A stretch of 64,000 nt of DNA from Woeseiaceae bacterium (GTDB lineage Bacteria > Pseudomonadota > Gammaproteobacteria > Steroidobacterales > Woeseiaceae): NCBI GenBank assembly GCA_028289545.1, contig JANQPG010000092.1:20443-84442 (forward strand). Reading direction: 5' to 3'. This document shows, in pieces, positions 19,138 to 29,300 of this stretch. The position numbers and the translations under genes are program-made. The notes below the pieces were generated by a model. It saw only the letters and a list, made by a program, of their open reading frames with translations, searched no databases and was not told where the DNA came from. Numbering within the stretch: position 1 is the first letter of the stretch; every line of letters starts with the position of its first letter.

Positions 19138-19521
19138 ATGACCAAGACAAACAAGCACATTAGCGTGGCCGAAAGCCTCGTGATGGAGGCGCTCTGGCGG
19201 CAGCATCCGCTCAGCGCCGAAGACATCATGGCTGAGGTTGGCGCTGAACAGGATTGGAGCCCGGGCACGGTCAAGTCGCTGCTCAACCGGCTGTTGTCCA
19301 AAGAGGCAATATCGGCCGAGCGTGACGGTCGACGTTACTTGTACAGCCCGGAGTTATCCCGAACCGACTACCTGAGCGTCGAGGGGCGGGGGCTGCTCGA
19401 CCGCTTGTTCGACGGCCGGGTTTCGTCGTTACTGACCCACTTTTCCGAACACGAACAACTCAGCGACGACGACGTCGCCGAGCTGAAGCGCCTGATCCAG
19501 GAGTTGGATAATGAGTCTTGA
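19138..19521 (+). CDS. BlaI/MecI/CopY-family transcriptional repressor
   Basis: VMEALWRQHPLSAEDIMAEVGAEQDWSPGTVKSLLNRLLSKEAISAERDGRRYLY. Confidence 0.92.
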   Translation: MTKTNKHISVAESLVMEALWRQHPLSAEDIMAEVGAEQDWSPGTVKSLLNRLLSKEAISAERDGRRYLYSPELSRTDYLSVEGRGLLDRLFDGRVSSLLTHFSEHEQLSDDDVAELKRLIQELDNES

Positions 19522-21076
19522 ACTGATCGAGTTGCTGGGACGCGCCACGGCGAGCATCAGTGTTGCGTTACTCATTGTGCTGGCTCTGCGCAAGCCGCTG
19601 CGTAATCTCTTCGGTGCGCGCATTGCGTATGCATTCTGGTTGATCGTGCCCGCCGCGGGCCTGGCAAACTTTCTGCCCGCGCGCCGGATACTCGTCTCGG
19701 ATATGCAACCGGCCGGGGAGGCGCAAGCCGCCGCACCGGCTGCGCAGTCCGAGCAAGCTCCCGTCGCGTTGGATCCAAGTGTCGACGTAGCGGTCTCCGT
19801 GTTTTCCGCGTGGCCGCTTGCGTCCCTGCTCGCCGTGCTCTGGGTCGCCGGGTTTGTGCTTAGCTTCGCGCTGTTGATCTACCGGCACAGACGGTTTCTA
19901 CAACATCACGGTCTGCACCAGGCCACCGGCAAACTGTGTGTCGCTGATACACCCGACGTTGGGCCCGTTACGGTCGGCGTGTTCAGGCCCCGAATCGTTT
20001 TGCCAAAAGACTTTGAACAGCGCTACGACGCCGTCGAGCGCCGCCTGATACTCGAGCACGAGCAGACACATATCCGTTCGGGCGACGTTCTGGTCAATGC
20101 GTTCGCGGCGTTGGTGCAGTGCCTGCAGTGGTTCAATCCGCTGGTCTATATCGCGCTGCCCAGGCTGAAGGTCGATCAGGAGCTGGCCTGCGATGCGCGC
20201 GTCATGCGCAAACATTCAAAGCACCGCCGGACCTATGCCGAGGCGCTGCTGAAAGCCCAGCTGTCGACTCGCACCGTGCCGCTTGGTTGCGCCTGGCCAC
20301 CGGGCGGTATGCAGTCTTTGCGGCAGCGGATCGAGGAACTCGGACAGTCGCGTCCCGCGCCTTTTCGCTGGGTGTTGGGCGCACTCGTTTGTGTCTTCGC
20401 GACCGGGACCACGGCAGCCGTCGCCTGGGCCGCGATTCCGCCGGAAGCGGTCTTGCCGCCGAGTCCCGAGGCTCCCGTCCCGGCGGAAACCGTAGTGCCG
20501 CCACAGCCGCCGGCGCCTGCTCCGGACGTTGCGGACACAGATATGCTGTCGCGTGCGTTGGGCGATGCGCTGGTGACGGCGATTCAGGAAGGTAAGAGCA
20601 GCGAGGCGCAGGCGTTAATCGAAGCGGGCGCGGATGTTAACCACTACCGCCGCGGTGACGGGACGCCGCTGACGGTGGCGGCACAGACCGGCAGCCAGCC
20701 GATGGCGGAGGCGTTGATCAGCGCCGGGGCCAACGTCAACGGGGCGGCGCCGGGTGACGGCAACCCGCTGATTGTTGCAGCGGCGAGGGGGCATCTTTCC
20801 CTGGTGCAGCTCTTCGTCGAGAGTGGCGCCGACGTCAACGGTTACGTGCCGGGTGACGAAACGCCGCTCATCAACGCAGCGGCCCGCAACCATATTGACG
20901 TGGCGCGGTTCCTGATCGAACGAGGTGCCGACGTCAATCTTGCGGTCGACTCGGGTAACGGACGTTCTATGCCCGATATGCGATCGCCGCTCGGGCAGGC
21001 GCAACGGTTTGGCCACCGCCGCATGGCCAATCTGCTGGAGCAGCAGGGTGCCGTATCTGTAGGCAGAGAACGCTGA
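19511..21076 (+). CDS. BlaR1-like M56 peptidase with C-terminal ankyrin repeats
   Basis: M56 motif LILEHEQTHIRSGD; ankyrin repeats ALIEAGADVN..GTPLTVAAQTG..ALISAGANVN..NPLIVAAARGH..LFVESGADVN..TPLINAAARNH..FLIERGADVN. Confidence 0.9.
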   Translation: MSLELIELLGRATASISVALLIVLALRKPLRNLFGARIAYAFWLIVPAAGLANFLPARRILVSDMQPAGEAQAAAPAAQSEQAPVALDPSVDVAVSVFSAWPLASLLAVLWVAGFVLSFALLIYRHRRFLQHHGLHQATGKLCVADTPDVGPVTVGVFRPRIVLPKDFEQRYDAVERRLILEHEQTHIRSGDVLVNAFAALVQCLQWFNPLVYIALPRLKVDQELACDARVMRKHSKHRRTYAEALLKAQLSTRTVPLGCAWPPGGMQSLRQRIEELGQSRPAPFRWVLGALVCVFATGTTAAVAWAAIPPEAVLPPSPEAPVPAETVVPPQPPAPAPDVADTDMLSRALGDALVTAIQEGKSSEAQALIEAGADVNHYRRGDGTPLTVAAQTGSQPMAEALISAGANVNGAAPGDGNPLIVAAARGHLSLVQLFVESGADVNGYVPGDETPLINAAARNHIDVARFLIERGADVNLAVDSGNGRSMPDMRSPLGQAQRFGHRRMANLLEQQGAVSVGRER

Positions 21077-21144
21077 GCGCCGAATAACGGCTCGCTACTG
21101 CCGGCGGCCCAACCTGCCGTTGGCCCTTTTGGGGATTCATCACG

Positions 21145-22686
21145 ATGATTATCGACTTGCTCGAGCTGCCCGCTCGCGCGGAAATCACTGCGGACGTCGT
21201 CATCATTGGCGGCGGCATGGCTGGCATCACGCTCGCGAGGGAGTGGGCCGGACAGGAGAAGACGGTTGCCATCCTGGAGTCCGGGGGACGAGACGCCGAC
21301 GATGCGAGCCAGAGGCTGTACGCGGGTACGGGCGCCTTGGGCGGCGAGGGTGGGGACGTGCAAAACATCGACGACTATCTCGTGACGTCTCGCGCCCGAT
21401 TCTACGGCGGCTCCGGTCACTGGTGGGGTGGTAAGTCCGTGCCGCTGGACCCGGCGGATTTTGCGGCGCGCCCGTGGATAAAAGACAGCGGCTGGCCAAT
21501 GACACGCGCCGACCTGCAGCCCTACTACAACCGTGCCTGCGACGTGCTGTCGATTCCGCACTTCGATAAAGACTACGCGGAGCCGCAGCACGAAGGCCGC
21601 CCGCCGCTGGACATTAACGGATCGGCCCACATCACCTCGCTGCCTCGCGATCACTCGGAAGTTTCGGGCCGCATCGACAAGGCGCAGTTCGACGAGTTTC
21701 GCTACGGTTTTACGGACGAGCCGAACATATCCGTCTATCTGCACGCCAACGTTGTGGGTTTTACCCTCGCGGATGACGGCAGCGGACTTCGCAGCGTCGA
21801 GGTCAGCACGCTCGACGGCAAGCGGGGCGCGGCACGCGGAGCAGTTTACGTACTCGCGTGCGGCGGCATCGAAAACGCGCGCTTGCTGCTGGCGGCCAAT
21901 GCCCGCAACGGCGCTCAATTTGGTCGCCGTTCGGATGCGCTGGGACGGTACTTTCAAGGCCATACGGTTATCTACAAAGAGACGAGTGCGAACGAGGCGG
22001 GCACGGAGCTGTGTGTTACCGATCCACCTGAGTCGCTCGATCTCTATGTCAACCGCAGGCTGGGTCATCCACACGCCGTTCTGGGCACAACCTTGGAAGG
22101 CCAGGCGGCTTATCGGTGCACGGCGTTTACGGTCACGATGGGGCTGCTTGACGAAGACCCCGGCGGCTCGGACCGGCTGGCATTGCGTTCGACGGCAGCC
22201 AGAATCGACCGGGCGGACACTGAGGCCGACGGCGGCACCACCTGCTGGTGTTACTTCATGACCGAGAACCTGCCCAATCCGGAAAGCCGGGTTACTTTAA
22301 GTGATCAGGTAGACGCTCTCGGGATGCCGCGCGTGCACCTCGACTGGCAGTATGGCGCCGACGATCTCGACGGTTTCGAACGTTCGTTTGACGCCTTTGT
22401 GCGCGAGCTCGGCAGCGCCGGTCGGGGCAGGGCTTGTTCTCCGATCGCACGTGAAGACCTGGTGGCCACAATGCAGCCCTCAAGGCATCACATGGGGACG
22501 ACACGCATGCACGAGGACCCGACGGTTGGCGTAGTCGACGCGAACCTCAAATGCCACGACGCGGACAACCTCTACGTTACGGGTTCCTCGGTGTTTCCAA
22601 CCAGCGGTATTGCGAACCCGACCTTGACCTTGCTTGCGCTCACCTTGCGGCTTTCGGACCACCTGAAAGAGCGGCTGGGTGCCTAG
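21145..22686 (+). CDS. GMC-family FAD oxidoreductase
   Basis: GGGMAGITLAREW FAD motif; RARFYGGSGHWWGGKSVPL; C-terminal MGTTRMHEDPTVGVVDANLKCHDADNLYVTGSSVFPTSGIANPTLT. Confidence 0.92.
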   Translation: MIIDLLELPARAEITADVVIIGGGMAGITLAREWAGQEKTVAILESGGRDADDASQRLYAGTGALGGEGGDVQNIDDYLVTSRARFYGGSGHWWGGKSVPLDPADFAARPWIKDSGWPMTRADLQPYYNRACDVLSIPHFDKDYAEPQHEGRPPLDINGSAHITSLPRDHSEVSGRIDKAQFDEFRYGFTDEPNISVYLHANVVGFTLADDGSGLRSVEVSTLDGKRGAARGAVYVLACGGIENARLLLAANARNGAQFGRRSDALGRYFQGHTVIYKETSANEAGTELCVTDPPESLDLYVNRRLGHPHAVLGTTLEGQAAYRCTAFTVTMGLLDEDPGGSDRLALRSTAARIDRADTEADGGTTCWCYFMTENLPNPESRVTLSDQVDALGMPRVHLDWQYGADDLDGFERSFDAFVRELGSAGRGRACSPIAREDLVATMQPSRHHMGTTRMHEDPTVGVVDANLKCHDADNLYVTGSSVFPTSGIANPTLTLLALTLRLSDHLKERLGA

Positions 22687-23038
22687 TGTGACGGTGCTTA
22701 CGCGACGTTCAGTGCTCGCCGGCCTCGCCGCGGTTTCAGCGGTTCCTCTGGCGGCTTGCGAGCGACACAGAAGTGTTGCCTGCGAAGACCCGATGGCCGC
22801 CGGTCTCGATGTGCGAGGCGTAGCGGAGATTGCTGCATCCTACACCGCGGCAACCGGCGATCCCGTAGGTGAAGACGTTCGCCGAGCGCTGTTTCCGGAA
22901 GAGTTCGCCGATCCCGCGGCACTCAAGGAGGCCGTCGCGAGTGACTTTGCTGCTGGACGCCTGTTCGTGCACGCTGGGTGGCGTCTGTCCCATACCGAGG
23001 GGCGGCTCTTCACTATCTTGTCGCGACTGTCTGCCTGA
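22679..23038 (+). CDS. small Tat-signal lipoprotein, likely partner subunit of GMC oxidoreductase
   Basis: LTRRSVLAGLAAVSAVPLAAC (twin-Arg plus lipobox); GTG start overlapping GMC stop. Confidence 0.72.
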   Translation: MPSVTVLTRRSVLAGLAAVSAVPLAACERHRSVACEDPMAAGLDVRGVAEIAASYTAATGDPVGEDVRRALFPEEFADPAALKEAVASDFAAGRLFVHAGWRLSHTEGRLFTILSRLSA

Positions 23039-23072
23039 CGTTGAAACGAGCCAGTAGCATCGCCGCCCGGGC

Positions 23073-24938
23073 TCAACTGGCTGTAAAAGGGACCACACAT
23101 CGCACAGACGTGCCGCTCGCGTCACTGTGAACGGTGAGCGTAGCGGATATCGAATCGGCCCGAATTTGCATGTTGTCAAGCCCACGTCCGTGGCCGCGAT
23201 CCGTGAAGCCCTTGCCATCGTCGCGGACCTCTGCAATCAAGGTGTCAGCATCGCCCGATACCGAAATGGCGATCGTCTTGCATTCCGAGTGTCTCACAGC
23301 ATTCGTGGTGGCTTCCTGAAAAATCCGTAGAAGCGCCAGGGACTGGTCGGTTCTGAGTTCGGCATGCTCGGCGCCGGACAGACTCCAGTTCATATCGATG
23401 CCCGCGCGGGCGACGCTTTTCGAGATTCTGTGCCTGAAGTTCGCCAGCAAGGAATCGAAGCCGTCATCGCTGGGCGCCAGGCTATCCACGATGAGGCGCA
23501 GGTCGCTAAGCGCATAACGCAAGGCTTCTTTCAAATCGCGTCGATCTTCACCTTTCTCGGTAAGCGATAGGGCGTGCACCAGGTGCCCGCCCAGTCCATC
23601 ATGCATGTCTCGCATCAGGCGAGCACGCTCTTCAGCAATTTCGCGACGCTTTTCTTCTTCGTTCAGCTTCCGGTATGTGTCCTCCAGTTGCTCGGCCTTC
23701 AGGGCCGCGCGCTCCTCGAGTTCGGCGTTGAGTTCTTCGGAAATCTTCAGGGCGCGTACGTGTCGACGTAACAACAGAAAGCCGAAGAAAAGCAGCGGGA
23801 TCACTACGATGAACTGCAGGTAGTAGGTGGTGCCCGGTACGAAGTAGTAAAAGTCGAAAAGATGGTCCCGAAAACCGATAGTGACAAATAGCGAAGAAAT
23901 TAACAGCAGCCCCACGCTGTCGATCGACCAGCTCTTGCGCACGGCCATGAAGCATTGCACGAACACGAACAAGCTGAGCAGCATGATCCAGGGCATCCAC
24001 AAGTAATGTGTTGTGATGAAGGCAATGTGTTGGGAATCCAGAATCGCTGGCAGCAGCAGCAGCATCGCAAGACATCCCGTGACCACCGCAATCAGCTTTT
24101 CTACGCGCCGCATTCGCAGATCGAAGTACCGATTGATAAAAACAACTTCGCAGGCGACCCAGATGAGGCAGACATAGGTCAGCGCAAACCAGAGTTCGTG
24201 GCTGATCGGTATATGATCGATAAGAGCGTGGATTGTGTGCGCGGTCCACAGGAGCATGTAGAGCGCATACCAACCATACGCGGTGTCCTGCGGCCGCATG
24301 ATAAACAGGCCTCCGACGAGGGCGATCATTGTCAGTGCAACGCTGATAAAGAGCTTCGGAAGCACCTGCGCGACCCAGTAGTTGTGCCGGTATGCCGAAG
24401 TCAGTTCGGAGTAGGGCGCGAGATAGACGTGCGCTGGCGACAGGAAGCCCCGGGCGGCTGTAAGTCGAATGTGCAGCCAGCTGGTGTCAGCCGTTGTGTC
24501 GAGTTCTCCCAACGGTATTAAAAGGGGGGTTCGAAAAAAGGCAAGCGGCTCTTCTATTGGCGCCGCGGTGTACTGCAGTTCTCCGCGCAGCCAGACCTGC
24601 ACGTTGGCGAATGCCTTCGGGATGTACAGTGCGTTTGCCTGGGCGATGTCCAGTCGCTTCGTGACGTCAGTACGTACCCACAAGCTGGCGTACGGCTCGT
24701 CAGGTATCTCAACCTCGCGGTCGAAGCGCCGCCACTCCCCCTGGGTTTTCGGGGGGCGATCGACATGGCTCGCCAGATACTCGAAATCGGTTAGCAGGTA
24801 CTCGCGATTGGGATTAACCTCCTTATCGACGAGGTAGAAAAGGCCAAGTACGCCGGCCGGCAGCAAGACGCATGCGACAAGCAGCAGAGTGACCTGCGCA
24901 AAGGTCGGATGGTTACGTGCCGTTGCGCTGCTGTTCAC
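23073..24938 (-). CDS. 7TM-DISM sensor histidine kinase (HisKA_3/HATPase)
   Basis: N-terminal extracellular domain, seven TM segments, RARLMRDMHDGLGGHLVHAL, NAVRHSECKTI, VRDDGKGF. Confidence 0.9.
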   Translation of the reverse strand: MNSSATARNHPTFAQVTLLLVACVLLPAGVLGLFYLVDKEVNPNREYLLTDFEYLASHVDRPPKTQGEWRRFDREVEIPDEPYASLWVRTDVTKRLDIAQANALYIPKAFANVQVWLRGELQYTAAPIEEPLAFFRTPLLIPLGELDTTADTSWLHIRLTAARGFLSPAHVYLAPYSELTSAYRHNYWVAQVLPKLFISVALTMIALVGGLFIMRPQDTAYGWYALYMLLWTAHTIHALIDHIPISHELWFALTYVCLIWVACEVVFINRYFDLRMRRVEKLIAVVTGCLAMLLLLPAILDSQHIAFITTHYLWMPWIMLLSLFVFVQCFMAVRKSWSIDSVGLLLISSLFVTIGFRDHLFDFYYFVPGTTYYLQFIVVIPLLFFGFLLLRRHVRALKISEELNAELEERAALKAEQLEDTYRKLNEEEKRREIAEERARLMRDMHDGLGGHLVHALSLTEKGEDRRDLKEALRYALSDLRLIVDSLAPSDDGFDSLLANFRHRISKSVARAGIDMNWSLSGAEHAELRTDQSLALLRIFQEATTNAVRHSECKTIAISVSGDADTLIAEVRDDGKGFTDRGHGRGLDNMQIRADSISATLTVHSDASGTSVRCVVPFTAS

Positions 24939-25584
24939 TAAGGGAGTCGGACATTAGCCCCATTTGCCGTGCCTCGAAAATGGCTTCAGCTCGTGACGAC
25001 ACCGCGAGTTTCGTATAGATACGCTTCGTAAACGTGCCTACCGTGTTGATGCTTACCCCCATCAATTCCGCCGTCTCCCGATAACTCAAACCTTTGGTCG
25101 CGAGTTGGAGAACCTCCAGCTCCCTGTCGGACAACGGGTGGACTTCCTGGCGATGGGGTACCAGTTGCCGGAACCGACGGATCAGATGGACCGCGATGCT
25201 GGGCGAGATCGGAGACTGTCCACGCAAAAGGCAATCGACAGCGTCCAGGATTGTGTCTTCCTCGTCGTCTTTCAGCAGATAGCCTTGAGCGCCTGCACCA
25301 ATTGCGTTGACCACACGCTCCTCGTCTCCGAATATCGAGATGACCAGTATCGGTAACGCGGGATTGCGCAGAGTCTGCTCGGAAATCAGATCAATGCCAC
25401 TTCCATCCGGCAGCTGAAGGTCGACCAGAAGAATATCCGGCTGTTCCTTTTTGAGCGCACGCCGCGCGCTCGATAGCGATCCGACAGCCCCGGTAACGTC
25501 GTGACGTTCACTGCGGCTAATCTTGTCGATGAGCATGGCGCGGGTCGACGCGTCATCTTCGACAACGAATACGGATACCGTCAA
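24913..25584 (-). CDS. LuxR/NarL-family response regulator
   Basis: Receiver domain DILLVDLQLPDGSG plus LSDRELEVLQLATKGLSYRETAELMGVSINTVGTFTKRIYTKL. Confidence 0.93.
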   Translation of the reverse strand: MTVSVFVVEDDASTRAMLIDKISRSERHDVTGAVGSLSSARRALKKEQPDILLVDLQLPDGSGIDLISEQTLRNPALPILVISIFGDEERVVNAIGAGAQGYLLKDDEEDTILDAVDCLLRGQSPISPSIAVHLIRRFRQLVPHRQEVHPLSDRELEVLQLATKGLSYRETAELMGVSINTVGTFTKRIYTKLAVSSRAEAIFEARQMGLMSDSLSEQQRNGT

Positions 25585-25815
25585 AAGCTTACCTCCGCGG
25601 TACTCATACCAAACGTTTGTTGTGCGCAGAGCGAACTCGTACTAACACCGCTACACCCTAGCACGTCCGAAAACGCAAATTGGATGTGGTGCAGCCGACA
25701 TTGTCATCAATCCCGGTGACGTTTCGGTACGAGTCGCATGCCACTATTCAGTTTGGTGTGCGGGCATTTCATCTTGCTCGCAAAGGGGTCAGATCAACGG
25801 TGAGTGTACTCGAAT

Positions 25816-26373
25816 ATGAACCTGTATTTCAGAGTCCTGATTGCCTTCCTGAAGAACTTTTTGCGGCCAAAGATGGGCTACCGCGAGGCGCTGGTCAGCA
25901 CCCATCGGGTGTGGCTTACCGACATCGATTTGTTTGGCCACATGAACAACGGCAGGTATCTGCAGATCATGGACGTTTCCCGCTCTGCCTGGATGCTGCG
26001 TACGGGCGTTGCAAGAGCAATGCTGGCGAATCGCTGGTCGGCGGTTATCGGTGGCGCTGTTGTGCGTTTCCGAAGAACTTTACGACCGCTTCAGATTTAT
26101 CGCCTGGAAACCCGCTTGCTGTCGTGGGACGAAAGGTGGTGGTTTCTCCAGCATCGCTTTGTCGATCGTGAGGGTCGCCCAATTGCCATGGCCATCGCTC
26201 GGTGCGCGCTGCGCGATAGCAATGGCTGGGTTAACACGAAGATGGTACTGGGTGCCGTCAGTCCGGACGCAATACCGCCTGTCCCGCCGGAGTTTGCCGA
26301 GCATTGGCTCGCGTCTGAAAACGCAATGTGGCAAATGGGCTGCGGCTCCAAGCCCGGCGGGGTCGACGCGTGA
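25816..26373 (+). CDS. 4HBT-type acyl-CoA thioesterase-like protein
   Basis: VSTHRVWLTDIDLFGHMNNGRYLQIMDVSRSAW hot-dog motif; alternative start 25804. Confidence 0.82.
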   Translation: MNLYFRVLIAFLKNFLRPKMGYREALVSTHRVWLTDIDLFGHMNNGRYLQIMDVSRSAWMLRTGVARAMLANRWSAVIGGAVVRFRRTLRPLQIYRLETRLLSWDERWWFLQHRFVDREGRPIAMAIARCALRDSNGWVNTKMVLGAVSPDAIPPVPPEFAEHWLASENAMWQMGCGSKPGGVDA

Positions 26374-29300
26374 GCGGCTCGAATGCCGGCAGCTCGGTGT
26401 TCTGGCGGCTTACCGAACACCCCATCTGGGTGGTTTCGACAAGTCTGCTGGTCATTGCCTGGGCGGCAGCCGGGCTCAGTCGGCTGGAGAAAGATACCTC
26501 GGTACGAGCGTTCATACCCACGGATCATCCTTCGGTTGTTACTGAGCAATCGATCGAGGAGATTTTCGGAATCGGCGACGCATTCGCGGTGGCCCTCGAA
26601 TTTCACAATGGGAAAACGGTATTCGACGGGGAAGCGCTGGCTCTTGTCGAAGAGCTGACCACGGCGCTCGGCGAGATTGACAACGTCAACAGGGACCGCA
26701 TTGCGTCAATAGGGACCGAGTCGTCGATATCCGGGTCCGACGAGGGCGTGGATGTCGTTCCCTACGTTGAAGACCCCGTCGCCGATACCGACACTGTGTT
26801 GACGCGAGAGCGCTGGCTCGAGATGCCGCCTCATCAGAGTACGCTGGTTTCCCTCGATGAATCGAGCGCACTGATCATATTCGAGGTAGAGGATGCGAGC
26901 CGGGCTGCGGAGACCTATGCCGAAGTTCTCCGCGTTGCGCATTCGATCAGTTATCCGGATGTAACGCTGGACGTCGCGGGTCCGGCCGCCGTCAGCGCCT
27001 ATTTGAGCCAGCGGATCGACCGTGATGCGAAACTGCTGCAACCGGCCGTATTCCTCGTCGTTTTACTCTTCGTCTACCTTGCCTTCCGTCGGGCGGGCGC
27101 GACACTTTGCGCATTCGTCATCGTTGCGGGTACAACGATCGGTGCAATGGGCATCATGTCGTGGCAAGGAGTGGCGTACTACGCCATTACAAACGCGTTG
27201 CCCGTGATCCTGGTGTCGGTCGCCGTGGCCGACGCTGTGCACGTCATGTCGCACTATTATCAGTTACGTGCGGCCGACCCGACTCTGCCTGTACGAAGCG
27301 CCGTCGTTGCTTCCATGGAGGCGACGGCACGGCCCATCTTCTTCACGTCAGCGACTACGATAGCCGGTTTTTGCGGCATCGGGCTCGCATCCATCATGCC
27401 GCCGATCAGCTATTTCTCCTGGTACGCCGCCCTGGGCGTCGCCATGGCGTGGGCTTTTTCGATGGTGACTCTGCCGAACGCCATGATGTTGCTGAATCTC
27501 CAGCCAAGTCGGGCTTTTGACTCGTGGAGGACGTCGAAGCCGGGCGCAATTGGCCGATCGCTGCTGGCCGCCAGCAGATTCGGGGTGCGTCATCCCGTTG
27601 TGGTGCTCGGCGCTTTTCTAATGCTGGCCGTTGTCGCCCTGGGGCAGGCCACCTCGCTGCGCTTCGACCGTTCTCAAGTCGAGAACTTCGACCCCGACGA
27701 ACCCATTCGCGCGGCGGATGAGTTCATCAACTCCAAGTTTGCCGGAACGTCGTTTCTCGACGTCTTGGTCGAGAGCAGCGATCCGGAAGGCTTGTTGACG
27801 ACCGAGGCGATGGGGCAGATCGTCGATTTGCAGGACTTCATGGAGCAGCAGGAGGATGTTGTGCTGACCGTGTCGATTGCAGACTATCTGTCGTTGCTGC
27901 ATGCGGCTATTGAGAATACGGCGGCTATCGCGCCCCGTGAGCTGCCTGACAGCAGCGATGCTATCAAGCAGTATATGTTCGTCTATGAAGCGTCGGGCGA
28001 TCCGACAGACTTCGAGGAGGAAATCGACGCTAGCGGCTCGAAGGCGCTGGTCCGCGGCATGCTGAACACCCTGCATTTCTCGGAGTCCCGAAAAGCGGTC
28101 GAAGCCATTCAGCAACACATTGACGACACGTTTGCAGACTCCGCTCTGCGCGTCACGCTGGGTGGCGACGTCAATACGACCTATCACTGGATGACGAGGC
28201 TGGAGTCGTCGCATTTCAAGGGTGTCGGCCTGTCCCTGAGCCTGGTCCTTATCCTGTCCGTTGCCGTTTTCCGCTCGATTCCCTTAGGCGTGCTCGCCGT
28301 TGTTCCGGTTACCCTTACCGTGCTGCTGATTTACGCGGTAATGGCGAGCCTGGGCATCTACCTGGAACCGGCAACGAGTATGTTTGCCGCTATTTCTGTC
28401 GGCCTGGGTGTCGACTTCGCAATACATCTCATTGAGCGTCTGCAGCGCGCCCGCTCCACTGAACCGACGTTGGAGCGGGCCCTCGAATTGGCCATCCCGC
28501 TGATCGGGCGCGCCTGCTTCTTCAATATTCTGGCACTTGGGCTCGGGTTCTCGGTCCTGATGTTGAGTGGCCTTCCGATGCTGCAGCGCTTTGGCGGTAT
28601 GGTGGCGCTCGCTGCGTTCGCGAGTTTCGCGGCGGCGCTGCTCATCATCCCGTCCTGGTTCTCGCTTTCGGAACGAATGGCGAAGCCCGTGCCGGGCAAG
28701 CGTCGCGCGGCGACAACCGCCCTGGCGTTGATTGCCATTGCGGCTCTTACGGCCGGTCCGGAGTTGACCCACGCCGAGGAGGCCACCGCAGACTGGGTGG
28801 CGCAGCAGGTTGCGAACAGGGCCGAGGCGACGGCAACGCGACGAGTGATCGAGATGACGTTGACGAACCGCCGGGGCAAGGTGAGGCAGCGACAAGCATT
28901 GGTGTTGAAACTGATTGAACCTCCGGGGGAGCGGTCTACCCGCATTACGTTTCTGGAGCCGAGAGCGATCAGAAACACCAGTTTCTTGAGCCACGATCGT
29001 GGCGGGCAGAGCGAGAGCCGATGGTTGTATCTTCCAGCCACAAAACGCATCCGGCGCATTCCGTCATCGGATCGAGGGGACCACTTCCTGGGTACCGACT
29101 TCAGTTACGAGGATATTCAAAGCGATCTGAAATTCGACCTGGACGACTACGACTTTGCGCTGGGCGCCACGGCTGATGAGGGCGCCTACATGCTGCTCGG
29201 AGAGCCAAGAAGCGAGGCAATCGCAAAAGAACTGGGTTTCGATCGATTTGCGGCAACGATAGATGCCGTCAGCTTTCTGCCGAGCCGTATTGAGTTTTTC

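Noticed and set aside
20600-20960. Repeated GGTGACG..CCGCTG units looked like a DNA tandem repeat
   Set aside because: Explained by ankyrin-repeat coding sequence
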